DNA of 64,000 bases from Cichorium intybus (GCA_023525715.1 CM042013.1:72446994-72510993); one strand, 5' to 3'. Shown: positions 1 through 11,519, counted from the first letter of the stretch. The notes: generated by a model not told the origin, from the sequence alone. Made by a program: numbers and translations.

Positions 1-870
1 CTAATATGTAAGTAGAGGTGTGTAAGTAGAGGTGCAATTACAAACATTCCCTCAAAGACTGTTAGTGTTATAGTCAAAGTCTAGTCCCAAAATAAGCCCA
101 TTTCCGGTAAGGTCCAAGTTCCAACCCACCACGATTAATGACAAAAACAAACCTCACAATGAGGAAAACTACAAAAAGTAATTACCATGTCGGGTTTTTT
201 TCAAAATAGGCCCGAATAAAGTTATTATGGACCGGTCTGTATGGATGTGGTTACTTCCTGGTGAAAGACCGGTCAGATCCCACAAAACCCCATTAGGACC
301 GATTAGAGGTCCACAAAAGCAGGTTTTTAACCGGTTCGGTCTTTTTAAGAACCGGTTTTTTAAAAAATCGGTTTTGGTCCAACCGGTTTTGGCCGGTTTT
401 TGTTTTATAAATGAAATTGACTTCTAGACCGGTTGTTTAACCGGTTCGGTTCGGTTAACCGAAACAAAAACCGGTCCGGTTTAAAATACAAAACCTATTA
501 AAAAACCGATTGTTATAAAATCGGTTATTGGAGAACCAGTTATCAAAAAACCGGTTAAGTCTTGGTTCCTGAAAGAGGTTGGCCATGGCACCATCGAAGC
601 ATGGTTCAATAACTTGCCATAAAAACCTGTATTCGGTTCAAGTCCATTTAAATCAAAAGCTAGGGTCGAGTTGTCCTAACTTATTTGTTACCAAAAGTCG
701 GTACCTTGAGTAGACCTTTGAATGGGGACACTGGACACCATATTCTTGTGGGCGTGTACTTATGAAAGACGGTGGAATCGTCTTACCAGCGAGAAGTGTT
801 TTATTTGTTGGACAACTGAAATCGATTGTCTTTACATAGAATTAATCGATTTTGTTAGTTTCAAAATCAA
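1..870. other. gene-free stretch with AACCGGTT-rich segment
   Basis: No convincing coding region. From about 225 to 560 the hexamer ACCGGT and the octamer AACCGGTT recur many times, together with CGGTTCGGTT variants and their complements, so the segment is locally palindromic and much less AT-rich than its surroundings. It looks like a degenerate repeat rather than a gene. The remainder is unremarkable AT-rich DNA. Confidence 0.45.
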
Positions 871-873
871 CAA

Positions 874-878
874 GCGGG

Positions 879-921
<43 letters not shown>

Positions 922-946
922 ACGTGTTCGATCCACGTTCACCGCA
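874..946 (+). tRNA. tRNA-Phe (anticodon GAA)
   Basis: A 73-nt cloverleaf. The acceptor strand GCGGGGA pairs with TCACCGC, apart from one G-A mismatch at pair 5-68 that I recall plant tRNA-Phe also having. The D arm contains TAGCTCAGTTGGGAGAGC (box A). The anticodon loop CTGAAGA lies between CAGA and TCTG and places GAA at the anticodon. The T arm is ACGTG/TTCGATC/CACGT (box B), and A is the discriminator base. No CCA is encoded and there is no intron, as expected for a nuclear plant gene. Two CAA triplets lie directly upstream (868-873), typical of plant tRNA transcription starts. A TTTT run (947-950) follows as the Pol III stop. Confidence 0.95.
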
Positions 947-950
947 TTTT
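947..950 (+). terminator. RNA polymerase III terminator of tRNA-Phe
   Basis: Four T residues follow the discriminator base directly. A longer T run near 957-964 could serve as backup. Confidence 0.75.
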
Positions 951-3012
951 CATTATCTTTTTTTGAGGGATTTGCATCTGAGCAATATTCATATATTATC
1001 AGTAATTTCGAATGAATAATTTTTTCAGGGAATCAGTAAAACTTCTTCGAAAACAATCTTTCCAGGAAATATATACCATATGAGGTTTTGTAATCTCGAT
1101 CAAGAATTTTAGAGGCAGTGAGGGTAATATATATAGTGTCATCTTTTTTCATATATGCTAAATTGCTAACATGTATTTATATTGCTTTTGTACCGGTGTT
1201 CTGACCATTTGGAAATGTGTACAAAGTATACATATTGATATTGTTATGGTGACCACGATTTTATCTGAATATAGTATTTAGTTTTGTATGCATATTGAGA
1301 ACTAGAGTTTGACTTTTAATTGCAAAACCATTTATTTTATAGAATTATAGTTGCTGCAATGGACAATGATTGTTTGTGTTGGTAACTTGGTTTCTTCCTT
1401 GTGTGACTATATAATGCCTACTAAACTTCATAATGCATAATCAATAACATGGTTATAGAATAAAACTTGCTTCATTGTTATCCCTAAATGTATCAATGAG
1501 TTTTTGAGATGTAAAAGAAACGTAGCCCTTAGAAGAGAACCATTTGTGGATTACAGACTTTTGATTATTAAAAGAAGTGAAGCATTGTCGTTGGACTAGT
1601 TACTTGAATTTAGTTTTTGTATGTATGTAATATGTTTCACGATAGTTGTATTTGGAAATTGTAACCCCCAAGTTGGATTATTACTTTCAGAAATGTTCTT
1701 GATGAGACCAAAATTTGAAAGATATGACTCTATGTCATATGATGTTTCGAAATTTATTATATTTAAATATGTAAAATATAGGATGTTACATTGGCGCCCG
1801 GTTGGTAATGTGATTTCTTTTAGTGCCTTCATTTGGCGTGACAGCCAACCTCCTCATTTTTCCACCAAAAATTATCAATTTTCTCTCAATTTAGAAGATA
1901 TATTTTGCCAAATGGATTTATCATCTTGCTGAGACATTGCATCTTTATCTAATATGTATGAGTGTAGCACTCATGTTTTGTCAACAATTGCTCAAGCTAG
2001 GTACCTTTTTTTATGCTGATACCCCAAGTTCAAGCAGCCAATATAAACAATAAATTATATAAAAAGAAATCGTGAAGCTACACGTGCAAGTTTGCAACTG
2101 TGCAAGATTATTTTATGTTCCAAAAAAGGTTTGAGGTGCGAAGAGTATTATTTGTACGAATTGTTCATGTAATATTAGATTTAATTTCCATTTTTTATAT
2201 TATCCTAGGATGCTAGAGGCAAAATATCCTTTACGTGAAAGTCTAAAAAAATTTTGTGACAATATTATTTAGATGTACGAACAAGAATATGTGTGTAAAC
2301 CGATTATCAACGACATACAACTTTTGTGTGTGGTACCATGAATCCAAACATGAGTTTCATGGAAGGTTAGACAACATTGATTGTATACATTAGGATTGGA
2401 GGAATAACACAACAACATGTCAATGTTAATACATGAGAGGTGATAATTAGTACATGACAATTATGCTCGAAACGATAGCCTCAAACGATTTATGATTTCT
2501 GCATACATTTTTCAGTGTCGCCGGTTTCAAACAGTGATATCAATGTCATCAATCAATTGACGTTATTTAACAATGTAAAACGAGCTTTTGGTGTCCTCAA
2601 AAGTATCACGTTATAGTTCAAAACCCTGCATGGGCACTACATTCTAGAAAAATTATAATTATTAATGTACTATTTTATTATATTGTACAATATGATTTTA
2701 AAAGACGAAGTTTTAATGATATATCTTTTTTCACAAATTCAACATGGTCTAGAAGTAAATCAAGATAACTTCGAGAATTGCATTACCAAGAAACTTACAA
2801 TGACCTACGTTTAGATCTCATGGAGAATATTGCAAACGCCTATATATCCAACATCAACGACTACTGGTTTTTAAAGTTGTATTTTGTTATTTAGTTTTCC
2901 AATTTTTTATTAGTGAAATTTTATTGTAATTACTAATTTTGTATTTTTAGTTATTTTTTTTTTTTACTTTTACTAGTTTCAATTTCTAGTAATATTATAA
3001 TAAAAATGTTTG
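951..3012. other. AT-rich intergenic DNA, nothing recognised
   Basis: Both strands were read. Open frames are short and show no family resemblance, and no terminal repeats with target-site duplications were found. Confidence 0.5.
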
Positions 3013-3021
3013 AGATGGCAG

Positions 3022-3441
3022 CAGGGGTGTAAATGAGCCGAGTTGAGCTCGAGCTCGGTTAGGCTCAGCCCCCGTTTAAATTCATAGGGCTCGAGCTCTA
3101 GCTCGGCTCGTTTAAATTTACGTGGCTCAAGCTCGAGCTCGGCTTGTTTAAAATTTACAAGGCTCAAACTCGGCTCGTTTAGGCTTGTTTAATATTTTTT
3201 ATAAATAAATTAATATTTATTAATAAATTAATATATAAAATAAAAATTAAATAAGTTTATTATGTCAAAATATACAGGCTCGTGAGCCTAAATCGAACTC
3301 GAAAATGAGGCTTGGGCTCGAGCTCGTTTGATAAACGAGCCTGAAGATAAGGCTCGGGCTCGTTTAACTTGAGCTCGAGTAGAGCTTTTAACGAGTTGAT
3401 CCTGAATAGCTCACGAGTAGCTTGACTCATTTACACCTCTA
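3022..3441. mobile_element. hAT-like non-autonomous element, 420 bp
   Basis: The left end CAGGGGTGTAAATGAG and the reverse complement of the right end TAGAGGTGTAAATGAG match at 14 of 16 bases and fit the YAGRGGTG start typical of hAT elements. Flanking octamers GATGGCAG (3014-3021) and GATGGCAA (3442-3449) form an 8-bp target-site duplication with one mismatch. If the ends are shifted by one base, AGATGGCA matches perfectly. The interior is a dense array of GCTCGAGCTCGG and its complements around an AT-rich core, so it can fold into hairpins. No transposase is encoded, so it would need one supplied in trans. Confidence 0.85.
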
Positions 3442-3449
3442 GATGGCAA

Positions 3450-4371
3450 GATGAGAAATATGACTATTTCCATAGTCGAAATATGGGTTACAGATGGAGT
3501 GGAAAGAGAGATAAAAAGTTGATATCACATTGAAACAATGTCTGCTTCCCAATTTTATAAGGGTAATCTTAAATAAACCTCATATGTTTATGGGTGTGTA
3601 TGTGTATGGGGGTTGACCTCCTCAAACCCATGTCCCATCATGAAATATTCTTTTAGCACATCCTTTTTACAATTTATCAGATGTAGACATGTAGCAGTCT
3701 CATTTTTAACAATACCGCTATTTTTTCTATTAAAAATGGAATAATACAAAATAAGTATAAATACATAACGAAAAAGGGAAAATGGCACGCAAAGGTAGTA
3801 GGTATTGGCTTTTGGTGTATTTGTCAATTCACATCGTCACAAATTATGGTCACTATTCCAAGTAAAATGATATATTTACTTCATACGGACTTGTTCCAAG
3901 TGATATGACTATTTTACTCCTTACTTTGGAAACATGTGTTGTGAAGAAAGTATCAAAACTACACTTTGTATGTCGTGCTCAATATTAGTGAAACATAGTA
4001 AAGAAGTGTATTTTTCAAGTTTAACTCCTATGTTGATCTTTTTTAGCACCATGGTTAAATGATATTTGTTGACTATACATACCTAACTTGAAACATATTT
4101 AAATAGTCATTAGCTATAAAATTCTACAAATATTTCCATGATTGTTGTATATAATATAAAAACATAACATCTCAAAATTTCAACAAATATATAAGAGAGA
4201 ATGCATGTAATTAAATCTAGTAATATCTATATTGCTAAGGTTTGTGATCGTGTGTCTAATAAAAGAAGATGAACAGAAAAAAAAAACATATGAGCATTCG
4301 ACCGAAAAGACGATTAGTTTCGAAAAGATCTTCCCGTTGAGACTCATATTGATGAGTACTGCTATGCAGGT
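3450..4371. other. AT-rich intergenic DNA, nothing recognised
   Basis: No gene, RNA or bounded element could be supported on either strand. Confidence 0.45.
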
Positions 4372-4374
4372 TAA

Positions 4375-4651
4375 GGGTGTGTTTCGTTACGAAAATTTTT
4401 CCAGTTTTCCAAGAAAATTTTCTAAGAAAAATGAAAAGTTAGAAAACGCGTTTGGTAAATTAAATTTTCCATTTTCGAAAACTCAAAGTTGTTGTTTTCC
4501 ACGGTTTTCTAATTTTCTAAAACAGAAAATGAAAACTCAATTAGTTTAACCAAACGTGTTTTCTACTGAAAATGAAAATGATAACCCCAGTTCATTTTCC
4601 AAAAATATTTTCTAGAAAACTGAAAATAATTTTCCGCAACCAAATGCACCC
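4375..4651. mobile_element. Tourist-like (PIF/Harbinger) MITE, 277 bp
   Basis: The left end GGGTGTGTTTCGTTACG and the inverted right end GGGTGCATTTGGTTGCG are flanked by the trinucleotide TAA on both sides (4372-4374 and 4652-4654), the target duplication of PIF/Harbinger elements. The inside is rich in GAAAATTTTC-type palindromes and has no coding capacity. Confidence 0.85.
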
Positions 4652-4795
4652 TAAACATTTTGTGTTCACAAGGATAGGTAGATGGATACATCTTTAATTT
4701 AAAAAAATTAATACTTTTTATTTAATTATCATCATGTCATTCTCATCTTAACTATTGAATGGCCTATAATTTGCCATACGATCATACAATACCTG

Positions 4796-4796
<1 letters not shown>

Positions 4797-4876
<80 letters not shown>
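4797..4876. repeat. (TA)n microsatellite
   Basis: About 80 bp of pure TA dinucleotides. It is the leftmost of three long TA tracts separated by related sequence. The exact length may be an assembly estimate. Confidence 0.95.
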
Positions 4877-4879
<3 letters not shown>

Positions 4880-4918
4880 GTTGTAAAAATTATTTGACGC
4901 TAGCTTGGCGGTCGAGTG

Positions 4919-4920
<2 letters not shown>

Positions 4921-5008
<88 letters not shown>
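4921..5008. repeat. (TA)n microsatellite
   Basis: About 88 bp of pure TA. The 44 bp to its left (4877-4920) is a near copy of the first 44 bp to its right (from 5008), so TA tracts and an element end have been duplicated together. Confidence 0.95.
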
Positions 5009-5011
<3 letters not shown>

Positions 5012-5471
5012 GTTGTAAAAATTGTTTGACGGTAGCTTGGCGGTCGAGTAGGGTTAAGGGATTAATCGAGGATTAGTCGGGGATTAATCGGAGACCCTAA
5101 ATTATAAAGGAATTTATTTAAAAATATATAAATAATTAAATATAAAAAATAGCAAAGTTTGATTCATTTTATTTTGAGATACACATCAAATATTATACAT
5201 TTGTTTATTTTTATTATTTAGTATTGATTTTTTTAGTTTTCTTGAGTTATTAGAGAATGTTTGTATCGTCATTTAAAAATAAATTAATAAATAATAAATT
5301 AAAAAAATGAAAAAATGACCGTCAAGACCGATTAATTGGCCGCCAAGGCCGATATCTGACCGATATTTGTAGCAAACCGTCAAGTTGACCAATTAGGCCT
5401 AATCGTAATGGGTTGAAGACCGCCAAACGAATAATCGCCGATTAATCGGCCGCCAAAGCCGATTTCTGCAA

Positions 5472-5474
<3 letters not shown>
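5009..5474. mobile_element. Micron-like element between (TA)n tracts
   Basis: A segment of about 466 bp sits between two long TA tracts. Its left side (AGGTTGTAAAAATTG, then GCTTGGCGGTCG and several GATTAATCGG motifs) is an imperfect inverted copy of its right side (CGATTAATCGGCCGCC, then GATTTCTGCAACACT). This resembles rice Micron-type MITEs, known to lie within TA microsatellites. A 43-bp fragment of the left end recurs at 4878-4920. No coding capacity is seen. The superfamily cannot be decided because the TA tracts hide any target duplication. Confidence 0.6.

Positions 5475-5565
<91 letters not shown>
5475..5565. repeat. (TA)n microsatellite
   Basis: About 90 bp of pure TA at the right border of the Micron-like element. 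Confidence 0.95.
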
Positions 5566-5567
<2 letters not shown>

Positions 5568-6136
5568 CACTAAAAATATTAAAATACTATATGGGACGTT
5601 TTATTTGCAATTATTTTATTATATTAGAGTATTAGAAAGAATTTAGGTAAAACGATAGTTTCAATATCCAATCAATGTGGCATGTGCACTTTCCTCTCAT
5701 CTAGTCCATTTATCCAATGATGCTATAGAACCTTCCTAGAATTCTAGTAGAATGCATCCCCCTATGATCTCTTATTCAAAAGTCGTTGTCCATAGTTTAA
5801 TGAGAATATGCTTTCAAATGTAATTGGAAAGTTTTGTATAGAATATAAACTAATAACTTTATTTTCTAGTTGTGTTTTAAAATCAGTAAATATAAGATTG
5901 TTTTGTTGATTTTGGTCCAGTGGGATAAGAAAATGCTTTTGCATGTGGGTCGGTACGGTTCAACTTGGAATTTTGTTTGGTCCAAATGAATAAGAAAAAT
6001 GATTTTAGTGAATAAACGGTGGTGATAAAAGCAGCCATTGATGGATGGTATCTTTCATCATTTGCACAACTTACACATGCAATATAATAATGTTATAATT
6101 TAGTAGAGAACAAATTATAAAAAAAAATAATAATAA
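5566..6136. other. AT-rich intergenic DNA, nothing recognised
   Basis: No gene or bounded repeat could be supported. The segment ends in an A/TAA-rich tract that abuts the next element. Confidence 0.4.
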
Positions 6137-6507
6137 GAAAAACTGCAAAAATGGTCCCTGTGGTTTGCAATTTTTCAGAAAACTGGTCAAAACGTTTGAA
6201 AATTTGTATAGATGGTCCTTTTGACAATGTTTCGTTGTGGAATTAGTCCCTGTCCAAACTGAAATAACTAATTCACCCTTCTAATTTCTTTTTTCTTTTT
6301 TTTTACCATTTAAACTTTTTAATAATTAAAGAAAATAAAAAATATACCATCCCACCCTCCACCTTCCACCGCCACCCCCCAGCATTCTCTTTCAATTCCA
6401 CGAGATTGAACACGCACACATTTAGGAAGGAGAAATCGGGAATGAGGAAGAGATGGGAAGGGATTGAGTCAAGATTGAACACACACACATGTGTGTGCAT
6501 GAATCAG

Positions 6508-6510
<3 letters not shown>

Positions 6511-6547
<37 letters not shown>
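6511..6547. repeat. (GA)n microsatellite
   Basis: A pure GA run of about 37 bp inside the MULE-like element, near its left inverted repeat. A comparable CT-rich tract lies at the same relative place in the element at 22406-23857. Confidence 0.95.
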
Positions 6548-6548
<1 letters not shown>

Positions 6549-7254
6549 AATATTGTGGGAGAGACAGCAGCCAAGGTTGCTGTCGTCGATCTGTGGCAGC
6601 GTAAACCGCCAGCGATGGTGGTGGTTTTCGGTGGCGGGTTCGACGACAGGAGGGTTCATGTTTTCCGGCAGATGCTCCGACGACCTTGTTTCCTCTTAAC
6701 AACATCAACAGCTGCAGCTTTTCCTTGGCGCCTAGGGTTCCTTTGTGGCCTATGGTCGATTGAACTCCTCCAATCTTCATTGATTCAAACACGAACTCCG
6801 TCAGATTTGATGTTGTGGTTCAAGCTTTCTGTCAAATCGCCGGCGGTGGCCTGTAAATTCGTCCAAGGTTTGAACTCCTCCAGTTAGGGTTTCTTGCGGG
6901 TGTGAAAATGAGAAACCGAAATTGTTGATTTAGGGTTTCTGGTAGTGATTTCAAGGTTTGAAGGAGATAATTAACCATCTTTTACAAGTGATCGAAGTCA
7001 ACAGGTCAAAATTGAAGTCACGAAAATTGCCAATCGACTGATGCTCGGTTCTCTCCATCGATTGCAGCTTGCAGGTTTGTTCCAATTGACAAGCACCGGT
7101 CGATGTAACAAATTCACAACAAAATCGATTGTAGGTTCCGATTATATCCTCGATTACAGTTCTCTCCTCGCTGATGTACCAGCTTCTATCGATTCAGATT
7201 ATCGATTGATGCTTCTCGTTACTGCCCTCCTCCGATCAGTTCTCCTTCCTCGTT

Positions 7255-7417
<163 letters not shown>

Positions 7418-7613
7418 TATTAAAAGAGGTAAATAGGTAAAAAGAAAAGGAAAATGATATTAAAAGGGTAAATTAGGTATTTCAGTTTGGACGGGCACTA
7501 AATTCACATATAAAGTTTCTGAAAATGACGTTTTCTCCAATTTTTCAAACGTTTGGAACAGTTTCCTGAAAAATTGCAAACCACGGGGACCATTTTTGCA
7601 GTTTTTCAAAAAA

Positions 7614-8078
7614 TAATAATAATAAAACATTATATTTTATATTTTTTCTGGTTTAACTATTAATTTTTATTTGTTTTAACAGAAGCATCAATTTTTGGAA
7701 GAAGAAAATTTTAAGTCAACCATAATAACTTTAAAAAGTCAGTAACAGTGGATTTGATGAAATTTTTTACCAAAAAATAATAAGTTTTTTTTTTGTATTT
7801 ACCTGTAGATAATATTTATACTTTAACTTATATAATTACGAAAAAAACACTATATTTTGTCACTTTTATGGTTTAACCATTAATTTTCATTTTTTCTAAC
7901 AAACAACCAATTTTTGGAAAAAAAAAAATTAACCCGACCATTATGACATGAATAACTGGTAGCAAAGCCTTCGATGAAACTTTTTACCAAAAATCGGTGG
8001 GTTTTTCATAATATTTAAAAAATTGGTGGTTAAACCAAATTTTTGACAAAATATAGTGTTTTTTTCGTAATTAACCCT
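7614..8078. mobile_element. dimeric MITE-like repeat, copy 1
   Basis: Two head-to-tail units (about 7625-7795 and 7835-8078) share the core elements CTGGTTTAACTATTAATTTT, ACCAATTTTTGGAA and ACTTTTTACCAAAAA. The second unit has the complete ends ACGAAAAAAACACTATATTT and AAAATATAGTGTTTTTTTCG. The spacer (TAGATAATATTTATACTTTA) is the same one found in the other two dimeric copies (14558-15072 and 55711-56229). The left border is obscured by the adjoining MULE-like element. Confidence 0.65.
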
Positions 8079-8118
8079 TTAGTAAATATGTACGAGTTCC
8101 AAAAAATTTGTTAACGTG

Positions 8119-8317
8119 AAGCCCAGATCAACTGGGTGGATGCATCGGGTTATATACCCAGTGGGTGAGAGGTCCCGGGTTCGAGCCTGTTTGATGCCCC
8201 ATGTGGGGGATTTTCCTTGGCGTGGAGGCACAGGCTGCAGGACCCGGGCCGCCGGCTAAATGCCGACCTGGGGGAGCAGAAGGTGGTTTTACTGTGTCGC
8301 CTGTCCAAAAAAAAAAA
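8119..8317 (+). mobile_element. tRNA-derived SINE
   Basis: The roughly 200-bp sequence begins with a tRNA-like head. The box A-like segment is AGATCAACTGGGTGGA and the box B is GGTTCGAGCC (8178-8187). An unrelated GC-rich body follows and a poly-A tail ends it (8307-8317). That is the layout of a Pol III SINE retroposon. I could not delimit target-site duplications. The surrounding DNA is AT-rich, so the GC-rich island stands out. Confidence 0.75.
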
Positions 8318-9050
8318 CTATATCATACAACAATTCAGTTTAATTAAATGGAAAGGCAAACCGATCCATTTTCGATAAAAATATCTTTTTAGCGTTATTC
8401 CGTAACAAAATATCTAATACACCCTTTGGTATTATTAATCTAAAAAGACATTATGTTGTAACATGTAGATTCTGTCATGTATTAAACTATTTTTAATTAT
8501 TCGATTATTACATTACACAAATAACAAATTGACAAAATTCGGTGGTTTCTAGGCCAAACAAATTAAAGATTTTAAACAAACAAATCAAATTGGAGGGTTT
8601 ATATGTGATGGACGTAATGGTGACCAAGTACAATGTCGAATTGAAAGGGGGATTTGAGACATGAATAGAGAGATGATATCAAATTAGATTCATGGAGTGT
8701 GAACCAGACAAAACAACATCAAGTAAAATGGAATGAAAGGTAGACATGAAACATGATTAGATAAAACACCCATGATTACTTGTAATCTTAATTAGCAAAA
8801 TCCTTAATCAATCTAAATCCTACCAACTTTTTTATTTTAGCATCTATGGCTATTATCACCAACTTCTAGAGGGGCCCATTAGTGGGCAGCCTAGCCAATC
8901 TCATCTTTCATAGTGGCATACAATCTCACCCCACTTGTCTCCTTATCATTTACAAAGTTGTCTTCTCACTACTCCACTTGTATCCCATGCATCAATATAT
9001 GTACATTTAACACATCAACAGTTATTCTTTCAGCAACCTCTCGACCAACC
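8318..9050. other. AT-rich intergenic DNA, nothing recognised
   Basis: No open frame or bounded element could be supported on either strand. Confidence 0.45.
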
Positions 9051-10200
9051 TATAGTGTTTTGACCTAAGAACAAGTCTTGTATACAGCGGCTCACTACAT
9101 GTTTGATGTCATAAGAACATTTTAAATTGGAACTGAAACTCTCACACGTCAATTGAAACATTTTTTGTTTTTTTCTTTATTTTTCAACGACCCTATAGTG
9201 TTCTGACCTAAGAACAAGTCTGGTATACAGGTGGTATACAGCGGCTCACTACATGTTTGATGCCATAAGAAGTTCATTTTACATTGGAACTGAAACTCTC
9301 ACACGTCAATTGAAACATTTTTTGTTTTTTTCTTTATTTTTCAACGACCCTATAGTGTTCTGACCTAAGAACAAGTCTGGTATGCAGGTGGTATACAGCG
9401 GCCCACTACATGTTTGATGTCCTTAAAAAGTTCATTTTAAATTGGAACCGAAACTCTCGTACGTTAGTTGAAACATTTTTTGTTTTTTTTCAACTACACT
9501 ATAGTGTTCTGACCTAAGAACAAGTCAGGTATACAGCGGCCCACTACATGTTTGATGTCCATAAAAAAAACTCATTTCACATTAGAACTGAAACTCTCGT
9601 CTATCAACCGAAACATTTTTTGTTTTTTTCTTTATTTTTCAACTACACTATAGTGTTGTTGCCTAAGAACAAGTCAGATATACAGCGGCCCACTATATGT
9701 TTGATGTCCATAATAAACTCATTTCACATTGGAACTGAAACTCTCGTTCACATTTTTTGTTTTTTTCTTTATTTTTCAACTACCCTATAGTGTTCTGACC
9801 TAAGAACAAGTCAGGTATACAGCGGCCCACTACATGTTTGATGTCCATAAAAAAAACTCATTTCACATTAGAACTGAAACTCTCGTCTATCAGCCGAAAC
9901 ATTTTTTGTTTTTTTCTTTATTTTTCAACTACACTATAGTGTTGTGACCTAAGAACAAGTCAGATATACAGCGGTCCACTATATGTTTGATGTCCATAAT
10001 AAACTCATTTCACATTGGAACTGAAACTCTCGTTCATATTTTTTGTTTTTTTCTTTATTTTTCAACTACCCTATAGTGTTCTGACCTAAGAACAAGTTAG
10101 GTATACAGCATCCCACTACGTGTTTAATGCCTAGAAGAAGCTCATTTCAATTTGAAACTGAAACTCTCGCACTTGAGCTTAATGAATTTTTGTTTTTATT
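9051..10200. repeat. tandem repeat, 8 units of about 137-157 bp, with higher-order dimer
   Basis: Units begin with TATAGTGTT at 9051, 9194, 9351, 9500, 9649, 9786, 9935 and 10072. Each contains GACCTAAGAACAAGT, TACAGCGG, CACTACATGTTTGATG, GAACTGAAACTCTC and a T-rich tail. Units 4-7 alternate 149 and 137 bp, so the pairs 9500-9785 and 9786-10071 are near-identical 286-bp dimers. The outer units are more divergent. Confidence 0.92.
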
Positions 10201-10519
10201 TTATTTTGTCAATGGTCGGTGACTATCTAGAACAAAATGTCAAGAAATTAGGTTTTGGACCACATATTGAAAGGAGTAGTGTTTAATGGTTGAGATTTAA
10301 CAATTCATAGCCCACAAAGGAAAAAGGCTCAAGTGTGTTGTGGTAAGGAGGGACAGGATATGAATCTTGGTATCCAATGGACAACTTTCAGCATTAAATA
10401 TTCCAAGAAAAACACATATGTCACAACATCATTGATACCACTATATCCCAACTTCGTTTTCTACCATATTATAAAACGATTTAAATGCCGAAAACAACAC
10501 TATAATTTCATTGATTTGA

Positions 10520-10768
10520 TTTTTTTTTTTATAACCGAGGACCCCACCCGACCCAGACTCTGATGAAGCAACCTCAGGGCCCACGCACACCTGGCAGCAG
10601 GGTGGTCCGGGTCAATCACCTACGGGGGTAGAGAGGTGGCCAGTGGCCATCCCCTGATTGAAACCTAACACTCTCTATGGGGAAAGGGAATGAGTGATAT
10701 TAGAACTTGAAACCTCTTTATAGGGGAAGAGAAAGAGTTCAAAGTCTTATCCACTAGACCATTACTTC
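10520..10768 (-). mobile_element. tRNA-derived SINE, minus strand
   Basis: On the minus strand the element starts near 10768 with a tRNA-like head. Box A is TGGTCTAGTGGATAAGAC and the box B-like segment GGTTTCAAGTTC is at about 10703-10714. A GC-rich body follows, ending in poly-A (seen as a T run at 10520-10530 on the plus strand). It differs in head and body from the SINE at 8119-8317, so it is a separate family. Target duplications are not clear. Confidence 0.7.
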
Positions 10769-10800
10769 CATTTTCTTATAACACGACGTTGTAATAAAAA

Positions 10801-11510
10801 AAGTTAAGGTCAAATTTGATTATTTAACTTTTGGTTTTCTGGACATTTAGTAACTTGACTCCTTTTAAGTTTTAAAATCTCACTACACTTATAAATTTGT
10901 GTCAAAATGGTCATTTAACTTTATCTGTAGTCACTTAACTTTTGAAATTGTATCAAAATGGTCACTAAATTTTCTAAATTATGCTCATTCGGTTTTATTT
11001 GTTTTTTTTTTCATAATTCGTTTTTACAAATCCATTTTTATTTCTTTTTACATATTTGTTTACAACCCGTTTTTAGCTTCATTTTTTACTTTGTTTTTAA
11101 ATGTTTTTTCACAGTTCACTATTATAACTTATCTTTTACTATGTTTTTTCATTTTTTTTTCACGATCTATTTATACGTCATTTCTTTACTTCATTTTTCA
11201 TTTTTTTTTTCAAAATCATGTAAAAATGAGGTTATAAAACGAATTATATAAAAACATGTAAAAACGAAATAAAAAAGTAATTTGTAAAAACAAATTCTGA
11301 AAAAGAAAACATATAAAATTGACTAGGTACAATCTCAAAAGTTTAGTGACCATTTTGACACAATTTCAAAAATTAGCTGACCATAAAAAAAGTTTAATGA
11401 TCATTTTGGCACAAATCAATAAGTTAGTGATCTTTTAAAAACTTAAAAGGAGTTAAATGACTAAATAAACACAAAACAAAAAATTAAATTATCAAATTTA
11501 ACCTTAACCC
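10801..11510. mobile_element. long-TIR element with 9-bp target duplication, 710 bp
   Basis: The flanks carry a perfect 9-bp direct repeat TAATAAAAA (10792-10800 and 11511-11519). The left end AAGTTAAGGTCAAATTTGAT and the inverted right end GGGTTAAGGTTAAATTTGAT continue as inverted repeats of well over 100 bp, rich in ATGGTCACTTAAC-type motifs. Long inverted repeats with a 9-bp duplication indicate a Mutator-like (MULE) non-autonomous element. No coding capacity is seen. Confidence 0.85.
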
Positions 11511-11519
11511 TAATAAAAA

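Noticed and set aside
4759..5076. Open frames of repeating Tyr-Ile in the (TA)n tracts (also at 32892-33388 and 40085-40605)
   Set aside because: Pure translation of TA dinucleotides in microsatellites; no start context or homologue.
6406..6887. Overlapping open frames on both strands through the GA repeat
   Set aside because: Run through a (GA)n tract inside a transposon, giving Arg-Glu or Ser-Leu repeats; no recognisable domain.
9051..10200. Possible CRISPR-like array from regular spacing
   Set aside because: Whole units of about 140 bp repeat without unique spacers in a plant genome; it is an ordinary tandem repeat.
10899..11251. Phe-rich overlapping plus-strand frames
   Set aside because: Low-complexity T-rich reading inside a non-coding terminal-inverted-repeat element.
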